A model generated the notes under the pieces. That model had not been told where the DNA came from and did no database searches. It saw only the letters and a program-made list of their open reading frames with translations. Shown piece by piece: positions 51,642-59,993 of a stretch of DNA of 64,000 nucleotides. The first letter of the stretch is position 1. The number at the start of each line of letters is the position of its first letter. Made by a program: the position numbers and the translations under genes. The stretch covers positions 221,068 through 285,067 of the forward strand of contig DGTP01000003.1 in the NCBI GenBank assembly GCA_002394335.1, in the 5' to 3' direction. This DNA is from Bacteroidales bacterium UBA4333. GTDB taxonomy: Bacteria; Bacteroidota; Bacteroidia; Bacteroidales; Paludibacteraceae.

Positions 51642-54245
51642 TTATCGCACAGAGGTCAGTCTCCGGATAGTGGCATTGAAAGCATCCTTCCGGAGCAGGT
51701 CTTCGAGTGAGATATGCATCCTGTAGTTCCAGAAATGGCGCGGATTTGACGGCACATTGATACGCTCCCCATTGGCATCCGGGAGACGCACCTCTCCGTC
51801 AACAGCCAGCCAGTCTTGCAACGGCAGGATAACCCACATCGCAGGACTGTACATATGCTGGTTAACGATAAACTCGGCTATCTGCGGAGTCATCTCCTTC
51901 GGTGCTTCACCCCACCAGCCCATCTGCTCATTATAGAATTTCTGGGTCACGGCACGGTCTTCCTCCCACCATGCACGCAATGGGTTAGTGTCGTGCGTTC
52001 CGGTCGTGCAAACGCTCAGATAGGGGGCATCAGCCGGATGAGCAAAAGTCAGGGTCGGATCCTTGGGCATACGCTGGATCTCAAGACTCAGAATCTGCAA
52101 CTCGTGCATCACATCCGGTACACAAGCCGGTACCATTCCCAAGTCCTCACCACAGCAGAGCATATGCGTGGCATTGATCAGCGTAGGCAGCTTGCGCATG
52201 GCTGACTGGCGCCAGAACTCCGTATGACGACGGAAGAAATAGTCATTGTAGATACGCATCAGCACCTCTTTCTGGTCGTCGTACAACTCGTTATAGGAGT
52301 GAGACTGATAGATTGAGATACGCGGATGAAGCATATACGGATTGTTCTGGTCGATGACAAACAGCTTCTCGCAATGCAGATAAATCAATCCATTGCAGAT
52401 ATTGAGTGCTTTCTCGGCCGTCAGACCGGAGGCTTTCAGCTTCTTCTCGTCCCCTACCAGCGCATCGTACCACTCCTGAACCTTGAGTTGGGTATCAAAC
52501 TCCTCACGGAAATAATATACATAATTGTCATGCGTAGCCAATGCGTGCTCTTTTGCCCATTCGGTGTCATAACCGAAGACATCACCCAGGAAATTGGAAC
52601 GGATATAAGGCTTGGTCATACGGTCCCAGTCAAGGCAGACACCCTGGTTCTGGAGATCCTGATAGGAGTATGGCAATGCCGGAACAAAATGTCCGCAAAG
52701 ACCCCATACATCGGTCTTGGGCATCTGCCAGATACGGAAGAAACCCAATATATGGTCTATACGATACGCATCAAAATAATCCTGCATCTTCTGGAAACGG
52801 TGACGCCACCAGGAGAAACCGTCTTTTGCCATCTCGTCCCAGTTATAGGTCGGGAAACCCCAGTTCTGACCGGAGATAGAGAAGTCATCCGGCGGAGCTC
52901 CGGCGGAGGCATTCAGATTAAAGAGCTCTGGATTCGTATAAGCATCTACCGAATCAGGCGAGATCCCGATAGGTATATCACCCTTCATCGCTACACCGAT
53001 CGAATGGGCATATGCCACTGCCTCGCTCAACTGCTTGTCGGCATGGAACTGAAGATAGTAGTAGAACTCCTTCGGCTGCTTGTCGCGACGGTGCAGAAAC
53101 TCTGCATACGGCACCAGCCACTCGCTGTTCTTGGCAAAGAAGGCTTTGTACTCCGCAGTCGAGAAACAAGCGTCACCTTCGGCTTTGAAGAGCTGCTTGA
53201 AGTATTTCATCTTCTCGTCATAGACGCACTGATAATCGGCTATCGGCTTGCGGTTGAACTCCTCTTTGGTGGCATTGTATTTCTTCTTTTGTGCCGGGGT
53301 GAGGCGTCCCATGCGCTCGATATTGATATAGATGGGATGAAGCGCAAAAACCGATACGGCATTATAAGGATACGAGTCACGGTTGGTGTGGGTCAGCGTC
53401 GTGTCGTTGATAGGCAGGGTCTGAATCATCTTCTGACCGGTGAGTGCTGCCCAGTCTGCCATCTTCTTCAAGTCAAGAAACTCTCCTATACCGAATCCCT
53501 CTTCCGTACGAAGCGAGAACACCGGCACAGCTACGCCGGCACCCTTGAAACGAGGCTGGGTCCTGCGGAACGAACGGTCGTTCTGGTAGATCTTGACTCC
53601 TTTCTGAACTCCCCATATCTTGCGGTTTTCACCCCACTCCATATCTACCGTCTGACCCGTATGCAGATCGTATATCACATACTTGTACTCGATAATCTGA
53701 TCTGCCTCAGCCTCAAAATCCGCATGCCACAGAGGGAACTCGCCGTCCTGCATCGGCAGCTTGTCATCCTGGGACCAGTTGCCCAAAGCCGGGATATTAC
53801 CTACTACCGCTACACCTTGCGTCGGCAGAATCTGAGGCAGATCGATCGTCAGACGGATATTGCCCTTCGGCGATTTCACCTTCTCCGGCTTGCGGCGAAG
53901 GAAAAGAGACTTGAGGAATGCCGTCGTATAGAACGACTTCTCGTAATCAATCGCCTGCCAGAAATCACGAACGATTATCTTCTTGTCCGAAGCATGCAGA
54001 GGCAGTGTGCGCGGCTCGCCTGCTTCGTAGATAAAACCGCCGTCCTGAAGACGAATAGCATATTTATACTGCACCGAACTTGGAAAATCCGACACAGGCA
54101 GGGTCGCTGTCCAGAAGTCAGCACCCTGACATGTCAATAGCAGGGGATTTTGCTCCGTCCAACCCAAAATGGAATGCTGCGTCTCGATCACGCAAAGGGT
54201 TTGCCCATACTCGGCACGATAGTTAATTTGAAACGTTACAGTCAT
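51642..54245 (-). CDS. malQ: 4-alpha-glucanotransferase with two N-terminal starch-binding domains
   Basis: 867 aa, GH77 family. Two CBM20 domains (residues about 1-110 and 125-235; VAVVGNIPALGNWSQDDKLP marks the second) precede the catalytic domain (PINDTTLTHTNRDSYPYN, AYRIDHILGFFRIW, CCGEDLGMVPACV, GTHDTNPLRAWW). It rearranges alpha-1,4-glucans during maltodextrin or glycogen use. The ATG at 54245 is chosen because the promoter lies at 54277-54307. Confidence 0.96.
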   Translation of the reverse strand: MTVTFQINYRAEYGQTLCVIETQHSILGWTEQNPLLLTCQGADFWTATLPVSDFPSSVQYKYAIRLQDGGFIYEAGEPRTLPLHASDKKIIVRDFWQAIDYEKSFYTTAFLKSLFLRRKPEKVKSPKGNIRLTIDLPQILPTQGVAVVGNIPALGNWSQDDKLPMQDGEFPLWHADFEAEADQIIEYKYVIYDLHTGQTVDMEWGENRKIWGVQKGVKIYQNDRSFRRTQPRFKGAGVAVPVFSLRTEEGFGIGEFLDLKKMADWAALTGQKMIQTLPINDTTLTHTNRDSYPYNAVSVFALHPIYINIERMGRLTPAQKKKYNATKEEFNRKPIADYQCVYDEKMKYFKQLFKAEGDACFSTAEYKAFFAKNSEWLVPYAEFLHRRDKQPKEFYYYLQFHADKQLSEAVAYAHSIGVAMKGDIPIGISPDSVDAYTNPELFNLNASAGAPPDDFSISGQNWGFPTYNWDEMAKDGFSWWRHRFQKMQDYFDAYRIDHILGFFRIWQMPKTDVWGLCGHFVPALPYSYQDLQNQGVCLDWDRMTKPYIRSNFLGDVFGYDTEWAKEHALATHDNYVYYFREEFDTQLKVQEWYDALVGDEKKLKASGLTAEKALNICNGLIYLHCEKLFVIDQNNPYMLHPRISIYQSHSYNELYDDQKEVLMRIYNDYFFRRHTEFWRQSAMRKLPTLINATHMLCCGEDLGMVPACVPDVMHELQILSLEIQRMPKDPTLTFAHPADAPYLSVCTTGTHDTNPLRAWWEEDRAVTQKFYNEQMGWWGEAPKEMTPQIAEFIVNQHMYSPAMWVILPLQDWLAVDGEVRLPDANGERINVPSNPRHFWNYRMHISLEDLLRKDAFNATIRRLTSVR

Positions 54246-54276
54246 AGTATTTTTCTCATTAGATTTATTTTGGCTA

Positions 54277-54307
54277 CAAAGATACACTTTTTTTTTCAAA
54301 GTGCCAA
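54277..54307 (-). promoter_or_regulatory. Promoter of malQ
   Basis: TTGGCACTTTG, 20-nt spacer, TATCTTTG, 32 nt before the ATG. Confidence 0.82.
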
Positions 54308-54308
54308 A

Positions 54309-55163
54309 TTATTTTGCGTTTTTCTTTACAAAAGTACCAATAAGCATCGGTAAAAGACTGTTGATCGCCCATAAAAGCATTCCAGCTAACGTGGCTTCCA
54401 TCGACCGGAATACAAACATCGCTGTTGCACCACGGATTCCGACCTCCGCTACCGATACGGATGGAGCTATGGTGACGAACAGATAATAAACCGGTATCTC
54501 CACCAAACGGGACAACGACACTTCCAACCCGAACAAACGGAGACACAGTGCCAGCTGCACACACCAGCATAAGTACCGCAACAGACTCTGACCCAACGAA
54601 CCCAAAAGCTTGGTATAAGAGACTTTGACCCAACGGTGCAATATCTTTGGCAGAAGCAAAGTGACAGCCAATACCGTTACAATAACCACACCTGACAACC
54701 ATATTTCGGGGCTCCGGTTTCTATCGCCTATGAGCCAGACAATCAACGGAACAACACCTGCCGACACAATAGCCGTTGTCATGGTCATTGACCCCAGAAC
54801 GCCCAGACTGAGCACTTCTGCCCAACGAGGCTCTTTCATCAGCAAAGCCCTTGACGGATATTCGCCCAACTGGTATGGCGTCAACTGACCGGCTATCTTG
54901 CTGAAATACACCTGACGCTGCGCCTCCTGCAACGATATATCACCTGTCAGATACTGCCAACGCCATGCCTCCAGCAGCATATTCACCGGCATAAGCAGCA
55001 ACGCCGACACACCGCATAAGACGGCGATCCCGTCTGCCTGACGGAAATGCAACAGAAGAGACGACCACTCGTCATAAGTATATAGCTTATAACCGATATA
55101 CACGTAGGCGGCGATCGTCAGAAACCAGGACAGACCGTTTATGTAGCGTTGTTTACGATTCAC
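54309..55163 (-). CDS. Lysylphosphatidylglycerol-synthase-like transmembrane protein (YbhN/UPF0104 type)
   Basis: A polytopic protein of about 284 aa with seven or eight membrane segments and the pattern KIAGQLTPYQLGEYPSRALL typical of flippase-like LPG-synthase membrane domains. The start is uncertain: a GTG at 55163 lies only about 5 nt after the -7 box (55168-55175), so the mRNA would be nearly leaderless. No ATG follows until well inside the protein. The function is unknown. Confidence 0.82.
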   Translation of the reverse strand: MNRKQRYINGLSWFLTIAAYVYIGYKLYTYDEWSSLLLHFRQADGIAVLCGVSALLLMPVNMLLEAWRWQYLTGDISLQEAQRQVYFSKIAGQLTPYQLGEYPSRALLMKEPRWAEVLSLGVLGSMTMTTAIVSAGVVPLIVWLIGDRNRSPEIWLSGVVIVTVLAVTLLLPKILHRWVKVSYTKLLGSLGQSLLRYLCWCVQLALCLRLFGLEVSLSRLVEIPVYYLFVTIAPSVSVAEVGIRGATAMFVFRSMEATLAGMLLWAINSLLPMLIGTFVKKNAK

Positions 55164-55167
55164 AGCA

Positions 55168-55198
55168 CAAAAATACAACTTTATTTGCAAATATGCAA
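55168..55198 (-). promoter_or_regulatory. Promoter of the flippase-like gene, crossing the HHH-barrel promoter
   Basis: TTGCATATTTG, 20-nt spacer, TATTTTTG. The -33 lies in TTGCAAATATGCAA (55185-55198), shared with the opposite promoter. Confidence 0.84.
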
Positions 55199-55215
55199 AT
55201 TTTACTGTACCTTTG
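55185..55215 (+). promoter_or_regulatory. Promoter of the HHH-barrel gene
   Basis: TTGCAAATATG, 20-nt spacer, TACCTTTG. The ATG at 55225 is 9 nt after the -7 box, leaving almost no leader. Confidence 0.84.
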
Positions 55216-55224
55216 TGCGCTGAA

Positions 55225-57081
55225 ATGCGAAAATATGCACTCATAGCGATGTTATTTTGCACCGTGAGGGCGGTAGCACAACTACCGGTGGAAGATGTTA
55301 TCCATGATATCTATGCGCAGCTCACCGAACTGGAGGGAGTGGATTATGAAGAACTGCAAATGGATCTGCTGGATCTGGCTGCACACCCCATCGACCTCAA
55401 TACCGCTACCGAGAGTGATCTGCAACGCCTCCCGTTTCTATCTCCACAGCAGGTGGACGACATTCTCCTTTATGTCTATCTGCATCCCTTGGACAGCCTC
55501 TACGAACTGAGGATGATACCCTCCCTTCAGGACTATGATATACGCAATATCCGCGCTTTCTGTTATGTGAAGCCGCGGGCACATGCTGAGAAGGACAAGA
55601 TCTATCCGGCGGAGATACCACGGCAAATAAGGCAGGAGATCATCACACGCATAGACGCACGTAATATAGAGGATTACACCAACGACCCTGTCGCGCTACA
55701 GTTCCGCTACAAGGCGCGCTATCGGGACTATGCGGAGATAGGGCTACGCCTCAACCGACCTGCCGGAGAAGATGCTTCCGCGCTACAATACGGAGGATAT
55801 ATACAGCTCCAAAACATCGGTCCGCTCCAAAAACTCGTTTTGGGTAACATGCAAGCCCATTTCGGACAGGGACTGGTGATGGCTTCCGCTTTCCATACAG
55901 GCAAAAACATGTATGTCGCCAATGTCGGATACGAACAGGAGGGGGTGCGCAAACTCAACGCAATCGACGGAAGCGGACTACACGGAATAGGCGCTACCAT
56001 GCAATGGACACACGGAAAGACCCGATTCCTCTTGTCCGCGCTCTATTCGCTCCAAAAAGACCGGAACAACATCCGCCACCATGCACTCGGTGCCAATCTC
56101 ACCCTCTCACGCAACCAATGGAAAATAGGCTTCACCGCTATCGAACACATCTACTCCGACACGATCGCCCCTTACCGTGACATGGCATATAACGCCCGGT
56201 ATTTCCGGGGCACCAAACAGATGGTTTTGGGACTGAATGCCCGATACCGCTGGCGGTGGCTGGACATCTTCGGCGAGGTGGCTACGGCGCAGAACAACCG
56301 CTGGGGAGCAGCCGCACAGACAGGGGCGCGCATCTATCCTCTCAGCGGCGTGGAGATCACCCTGCTACACCGCTATTTCTCGCCTTGGTACGACAACCCC
56401 TCCGGATACGCTTTCTCACAGACAGCAAGAGTCAATGACGAACACGGTATCTATCTTGCTACGGATATACGCCTCATCCCCGGATGGCGGCTGTCCGCCT
56501 ACGCAGACCTCTTCCGCTTTGAGGGAGTCAAATACGGCATCCCTTTCGCGCCATCGTACGGCTATGACGCCGTGGCGGAGGCACTGTACATACCCGACGG
56601 CACCTATTCTATACGTATGCGTGTCCGCGCACGGGAGAAAGGCAGGAAAGCGCACTATAGCACACGCGCAATCTTCAGCTGCCAACGCTCAGGATGGTCG
56701 CTCTGCTCCTATGCCGAAGCCAATATCACCACCGACACCTTGGGAAACCGCGGATGGGGAATAAGCATCGCACAGGATATACAATACCGCTTCACTACTG
56801 TTCCACTTGCTATTCAGGCACGGCTGCAAGGCTTCGATGCACGGCAATGGGACAACCGCATCTACCGCTCCGAACACGATGTGCTCTACTCCTTCTCATC
56901 TACCGCCGCCTATGGCAGAGGAGGAAAAATAGCCCTCAACATCCGTTATCATATCCTACCCCGGCTATCGCTCTATCTCTGTCTCAAAGAGACGATCTAC
57001 CACCCCTCATGGGCACACGCACGCGCTATCCCGCTCAGCCGGACCGATATTCACCTCATGCTACGAGCCAAACTGCCATGA
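55225..57081 (+). CDS. Outer-membrane protein with N-terminal helix-hairpin-helix domain
   Basis: 618 aa. A signal peptide (ALIAMLFCTVRAVA) precedes a helix-hairpin-helix region with PIDLNTATESDLQRLPFLSP and DSLYELRMIPSLQ (residues 45-115), then a long aromatic beta-rich barrel-like region ending in LMLRAKLP. HHH domains usually bind DNA, so this could be a DNA-uptake or helix-hairpin-helix-decorated porin. A link to the comEC cluster is speculative. Confidence 0.85.
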   Translation: MRKYALIAMLFCTVRAVAQLPVEDVIHDIYAQLTELEGVDYEELQMDLLDLAAHPIDLNTATESDLQRLPFLSPQQVDDILLYVYLHPLDSLYELRMIPSLQDYDIRNIRAFCYVKPRAHAEKDKIYPAEIPRQIRQEIITRIDARNIEDYTNDPVALQFRYKARYRDYAEIGLRLNRPAGEDASALQYGGYIQLQNIGPLQKLVLGNMQAHFGQGLVMASAFHTGKNMYVANVGYEQEGVRKLNAIDGSGLHGIGATMQWTHGKTRFLLSALYSLQKDRNNIRHHALGANLTLSRNQWKIGFTAIEHIYSDTIAPYRDMAYNARYFRGTKQMVLGLNARYRWRWLDIFGEVATAQNNRWGAAAQTGARIYPLSGVEITLLHRYFSPWYDNPSGYAFSQTARVNDEHGIYLATDIRLIPGWRLSAYADLFRFEGVKYGIPFAPSYGYDAVAEALYIPDGTYSIRMRVRAREKGRKAHYSTRAIFSCQRSGWSLCSYAEANITTDTLGNRGWGISIAQDIQYRFTTVPLAIQARLQGFDARQWDNRIYRSEHDVLYSFSSTAAYGRGGKIALNIRYHILPRLSLYLCLKETIYHPSWAHARAIPLSRTDIHLMLRAKLP

Positions 57082-57092
57082 ACCGAAACAAA

Positions 57093-57120
57093 AGGGATCT
57101 CATCCGTAGATGAAATCCCT
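57093..57120 (-). terminator. Terminator of the OmpA-tRNA transcript
   Basis: On the minus strand a 12-bp stem (AGGGATTTCATC with GATGAGATCCCT, one G-T pair, TACG loop) followed by TTTTGTTT. It starts 2 nt after the tRNA 3' end. Confidence 0.82.
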
Positions 57121-57122
57121 CG

Positions 57123-57197
57123 TGGTCCCACTTGGGCTTGAACCAAGGACCCCCTGATTATGAGTCAGGTGCTACTAACCAACTGAGCTATAGGACC
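57123..57197 (-). tRNA. tRNA with CAT anticodon (elongator Met, or Ile2)
   Basis: Cloverleaf on the minus strand: acceptor GGTCCTA/TGGGACC, D-arm AGCTCAGTTGGTTAGTAGC, anticodon stem CCTGA/TCAGG with loop CTCATAA, T-arm CTTGGTTCAAGCCCAAG. The G-C first pair excludes initiator Met. Met versus lysidine-modified Ile2 cannot be settled from sequence alone. CCA is not encoded. It lies 26 nt after the OmpA gene and may be co-transcribed. Confidence 0.92.
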
Positions 57198-57223
57198 ATC
57201 GTGTCATCAGACACGCTTTGTAT

Positions 57224-58765
57224 TTACTTGATGCTTTGGTAGTAAGCCTCAGCCTCTTCTTTCGTGATCTTCTTCTGCTCCTCTGTCAGATCAGGTATCT
57301 TGACATCCAGACCTACAGGCATCTTGTTCAGTCCGTCCTTGAAGAGCTGCTTGTTTGCCTCGTAGATATATACCCAGCAGTTAGGGTTGCTGAAGTAGTT
57401 CCGAGCCAGACGGGTCAGCGTGTTGGCGTTTACCGACTCACGGTCTGTAACAACCGGAGCAGTGTTGTCGTTGTTCACGTTATAAGAACCGTTCTTCTCA
57501 CGCTCTGCTTTGCGACGATCGAAGTCTTCCTTCGAGATGAGACGGATCTCGGCACGGCGGTTAGGTCCGTAAGCACCCTTGCTGCGACGACCTACAATCT
57601 TGCCGCGACCGGATGTCAGGAAGCGATCCTCAGGAATATTGTACTCTTCCTTCAACTCCTCCAATACTCGTTTCGCACGGTTCTCTGCCAATTTCGCGTT
57701 GAAGTCGTCCGAACCCGTGTTGTCGCAGATACCTACCACATCAATGTACAAGTCGTCACGACCATTCAAAACCTGGGCTACCTCTTGGATAGTGTTCAGA
57801 CCTCTTTCGGTCAACTCAGACTTGGCGTTATCGAAGTAAACATAGAATACCTGATCGCTCTCGCCACCATAGATCTCAGTCTTCTCATGAATCTCTTTGC
57901 ATACCACGGTATCTTTGCTGAAGTAGTAAACAGTGTCTTTCTCAGCAGGCTTGTTGCCGCGACCGTAGTTGTCCAGGAAGTAGTCACGAGGCATGTTACG
58001 CGGGTGGGATTTCTTCACTGCATTGATCTTGTAACGCAGGTTCAGAGTAATATCGAAGATACCGTCATTGTTCTTCGACGGGTGGGCATATTCGCCCTGG
58101 TAACCACGACCGTCCAGATAGTCACGCGTGAAATAAGAGTAGTTCGCGCGAAGACCCAACGCGATGGAACGGTTCAGGTTGAACTCGAAATTGGCACCTG
58201 CCTGAACATATCCGATAGTACTGTAACCGTCATCCGACTTCGGTTCGTACTCCAACGTGTGACCGCGAGTCACATCCTCGTTGTCATAGTAGATACCGCG
58301 TTTGTAAAACGCTGCACCACCACCAACCATGGCATGCAATGAGAAGATCTTCTTGCGTGCACGCGGGAACCATAGATTAATAAGATCCAACGATACATAA
58401 GCTCCGGCTTTGTGCTGATGACCTGTCAACAACGTATCAGCTGCCACATTGTGCTTACCCGTAACCGTGTACATGTCGTACATATACTCGATACCGAGAC
58501 CCCATGTCGGAGTGAACGAGTACTCCAATGCCAAACCCGCTGTCGGAATAGCTACGTTATGCTTCATCTCACTCGAAAAGTCACCGTCGAATGAACTGAA
58601 TCCGATATGAGGAATCAATGACCAGTGAGCCAACTCCGGCACTGCATTCTCATTCTCCTCAAGCTTGTATGGATGCACACCCTTCGCAGGAATGCTATCT
58701 TCTGCAACAACTGACAAACTCATCAGAGCTGCTGCAAAAAGGAGGAAAGATTTCTTCAATAACAT
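57224..58765 (-). CDS. OmpA-family outer-membrane porin with C-terminal LysM-like part
   Basis: 513 aa. A signal peptide (residues 1-22) is followed by a beta-barrel (residues 45-255), a linker, an OmpA C-terminal peptidoglycan-binding domain (residues 315-425; YVYFDNAKSELTERG, VVGICDNTGSDDFNAKLAENR, RRAEIRLI) and a C-terminal segment (NANTLTRLARNYFSNPNCWVY) resembling a LysM/Tymo-type domain. It is probably an abundant envelope-tethering protein, with its own strong promoter. Confidence 0.93.
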   Translation of the reverse strand: MLLKKSFLLFAAALMSLSVVAEDSIPAKGVHPYKLEENENAVPELAHWSLIPHIGFSSFDGDFSSEMKHNVAIPTAGLALEYSFTPTWGLGIEYMYDMYTVTGKHNVAADTLLTGHQHKAGAYVSLDLINLWFPRARKKIFSLHAMVGGGAAFYKRGIYYDNEDVTRGHTLEYEPKSDDGYSTIGYVQAGANFEFNLNRSIALGLRANYSYFTRDYLDGRGYQGEYAHPSKNNDGIFDITLNLRYKINAVKKSHPRNMPRDYFLDNYGRGNKPAEKDTVYYFSKDTVVCKEIHEKTEIYGGESDQVFYVYFDNAKSELTERGLNTIQEVAQVLNGRDDLYIDVVGICDNTGSDDFNAKLAENRAKRVLEELKEEYNIPEDRFLTSGRGKIVGRRSKGAYGPNRRAEIRLISKEDFDRRKAEREKNGSYNVNNDNTAPVVTDRESVNANTLTRLARNYFSNPNCWVYIYEANKQLFKDGLNKMPVGLDVKIPDLTEEQKKITKEEAEAYYQSIK

Positions 58766-58808
58766 GATTTTTTATAGTTACAATATACGTATTTCACCAT
58801 TCAGCGTG

Positions 58809-58839
58809 CAAAATTACTACAAAATTCCCACATATGCAA
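58809..58839 (-). promoter_or_regulatory. Promoter of the OmpA-family gene
   Basis: TTGCATATGTG, 20-nt spacer, TAATTTTG, 43 nt before the ATG. Confidence 0.84.
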
Positions 58840-58940
58840 ATTTTTCGGCATTTTTTTCAAAAAAATACACAATCAAATGTTGTATTTCAACCAAAGTGTG
58901 TCTTTTTTATCGTAAATGTGCGTTTTTAATGCCTAAAAAT

Positions 58941-58971
58941 TTGGTCATATCAAAAAAAAGCAGTACTTTTG
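58941..58971 (+). promoter_or_regulatory. Orphan plus-strand promoter
   Basis: TTGGTCATATC, 20-nt spacer, TACTTTTG. No plus-strand gene follows for more than 1 kb; two hairpins do (59020, 59076). Confidence 0.78.
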
Positions 58972-58976
58972 CACCG

Positions 58977-59110
58977 TGTTTTTCATGGTATTAGATTTTA
59001 AGGTTAAGTAAAAAGATTGGGTTGCCGGGAGGCAACCTGCTTTGTTTTTATAGGGTTCTCTGCGAATATCTGCACGGAAAACCGCCCCGAAGAGCGGTTT
59101 TCCTGTGTTT
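58977..59110 (+). ncRNA. Candidate small RNA
   Basis: From the expected start of the orphan promoter the transcript reaches GGTTGCC-GGGA-GGCAACC (59020-59037) followed by TGCTTTGTTTTT, then GGAAAACCGC/GCGGTTTTCC (59076-59103) followed by TGTGTTTT. The RNA would be about 75 or 130 nt. No protein frame fits. I could not match it to a named family; the Bacteroidales-1 motif is one thing to test. Confidence 0.5.
59020..59052 (+). terminator. First terminator of the candidate small RNA
   Basis: 7-bp stem GGTTGCC/GGCAACC with a GGGA loop, then TGCTTTGTTTTTA. Confidence 0.65.
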
Positions 59111-59112
59111 TC

Positions 59113-59149
59113 GTAAATTACGTAAATTACGTAAATTACGCTAAATTAC
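59113..59149. repeat. 9-bp tandem repeat
   Basis: Three exact copies of GTAAATTAC and a fourth with one inserted base, directly before a GC-rich hairpin. Confidence 0.9.
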
Positions 59150-59170
59150 GGCTCGCCATGCGAGCCTTTT
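59150..59170 (+). terminator. GGCTCGC/GCGAGCC hairpin at the end of the 125-aa gene
   Basis: 7-bp stem with a CAT loop followed by TTTT on the plus strand; abuts the stop of the minus-strand gene at 59169. Confidence 0.65.
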
Positions 59171-59546
59171 ATCCCTGCGCATCGTACTCCTGTCCGCATA
59201 CCTTCCACAGATACGCCCGCATCGTGCGCTTGCCGCCGGCAGTGTCTTTCTGTGCGTTGAACGCCTCCTGGTCGGCTGCCATCTTCGACAGGTCTTTGGC
59301 GCGTGCTTTCACCATCGCCTGCACCGCCGTGAAGCGTGCGCGGATTTCCAACTCGCGTGCGGAGGGCTCGGTTGAACGGACGGTCTTCTCACGCAGGTAG
59401 AGACGGTTACAAGCATTGCTCTGGGTGGCTGCCGTACGGTGGGTAGCCAACAGCATCTTGGTGCAAGAGTGCTGACCGCTCTTGCCCGGTTTCGACAGTG
59501 CGCCGGATACATGGTCAATTCCGGCTGAATAAGTTACTTTTGCCAT
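59169..59546 (-). CDS. Unrecognised 125-aa protein, family A paralogue
   Basis: N-terminus MAKVTYSAGIDHVSGALSKP, a middle with HRTAATQSNACNRLYL and a basic, helical C-terminal half (ELEIRARFTAVQAMVKARA, RAYLWKVCGQEYDAQ). The C-terminal half aligns with the 101-aa protein at 59994-60299 (EL-x-x-R-x-x-FT and a final W/F-x-x-x-x-x-QEY pattern). No signal peptide is seen. I recall similar MAKVTY proteins in Bacteroidales but know no function. Confidence 0.75.
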   Translation of the reverse strand: MAKVTYSAGIDHVSGALSKPGKSGQHSCTKMLLATHRTAATQSNACNRLYLREKTVRSTEPSARELEIRARFTAVQAMVKARAKDLSKMAADQEAFNAQKDTAGGKRTMRAYLWKVCGQEYDAQG

Positions 59547-59569
59547 AATAGTTAGGGTTTAGGGTTAAT

Positions 59570-59727
59570 ATTGTTCATTTCTCGCGCATTTATATTGTTC
59601 ATTTTTCGCGCATTTATTATTGTTCATTTCTCGCGCATCTTTGCGCGAGCCTTCCATCATACATTTCTCGCGCATCTTTGCGCGAGCCGTTCATTGTTCC
59701 CTTCTCGCGCATTCTTGCGCGAGCCGT
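59570..59727. repeat. Cluster of five TTCATTTCTCGCGCA units with hairpins
   Basis: Five spaced copies of a TTCATT-x-CTCGCGCA-like word; the last three continue to TTGCGCGAGCC, forming CTCGCGCA/TGCGCGAG stems at about 59630, 59668 and 59704. It fills the gap between the 66-aa and 125-aa genes. Confidence 0.85.
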
Positions 59728-59739
59728 TCTTCCGTTTAA

Positions 59740-59940
59740 TCACAGCTTCTTCGATGCATCGTAGGTCTCGATGGTCTTGCTCTGGATAACCACGCTGGTG
59801 TCGCCTTTCTGCCAAGCCTCTGACCGCGTGGTAACGGTTCTTGTCACATTGCACGAACTCAGTCCCAGCCCCGCCGCGAGCGCCGTCAGCGCGGCGATCA
59901 GCACCGAAATAACGATTTTCAGAATTTCTTTACGTGTCAT
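59740..59940 (-). CDS. 66-aa lipoprotein, smalltalk-like
   Basis: MTRKEILKIVISVLIAALTA followed by a lipobox ending in Cys30 (LSSC), then TRTVTTRSEAWQKGDTSVVI. The N-terminal part resembles the very short Bacteroidales smalltalk proteins, here with an added mature tail. It lies between the two family A paralogues. The role is unknown. Confidence 0.72.
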   Translation of the reverse strand: MTRKEILKIVISVLIAALTALAAGLGLSSCNVTRTVTTRSEAWQKGDTSVVIQSKTIETYDASKKL

Positions 59941-59993
59941 TTTTTTGCTTGTTTGGATTTGTAATCAGGTCTGTCAGTGTAACAATCCGGGCT

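Noticed and set aside
52326..54140. 604-residue plus-strand frame inside malQ
   Set aside because: malQ is clearly the real gene; the opposite frame has no recognisable domain and follows malQ codon structure.
57123..57197. Initiator tRNA-Met
   Set aside because: The first acceptor base pair is G-C, whereas bacterial initiators have an unpaired C-A there.
59017..59400. Plus-strand 127-residue frame downstream of the orphan promoter
   Set aside because: It runs through the second hairpin and the tandem repeat and is antisense to the 125-aa gene; no start context is seen.
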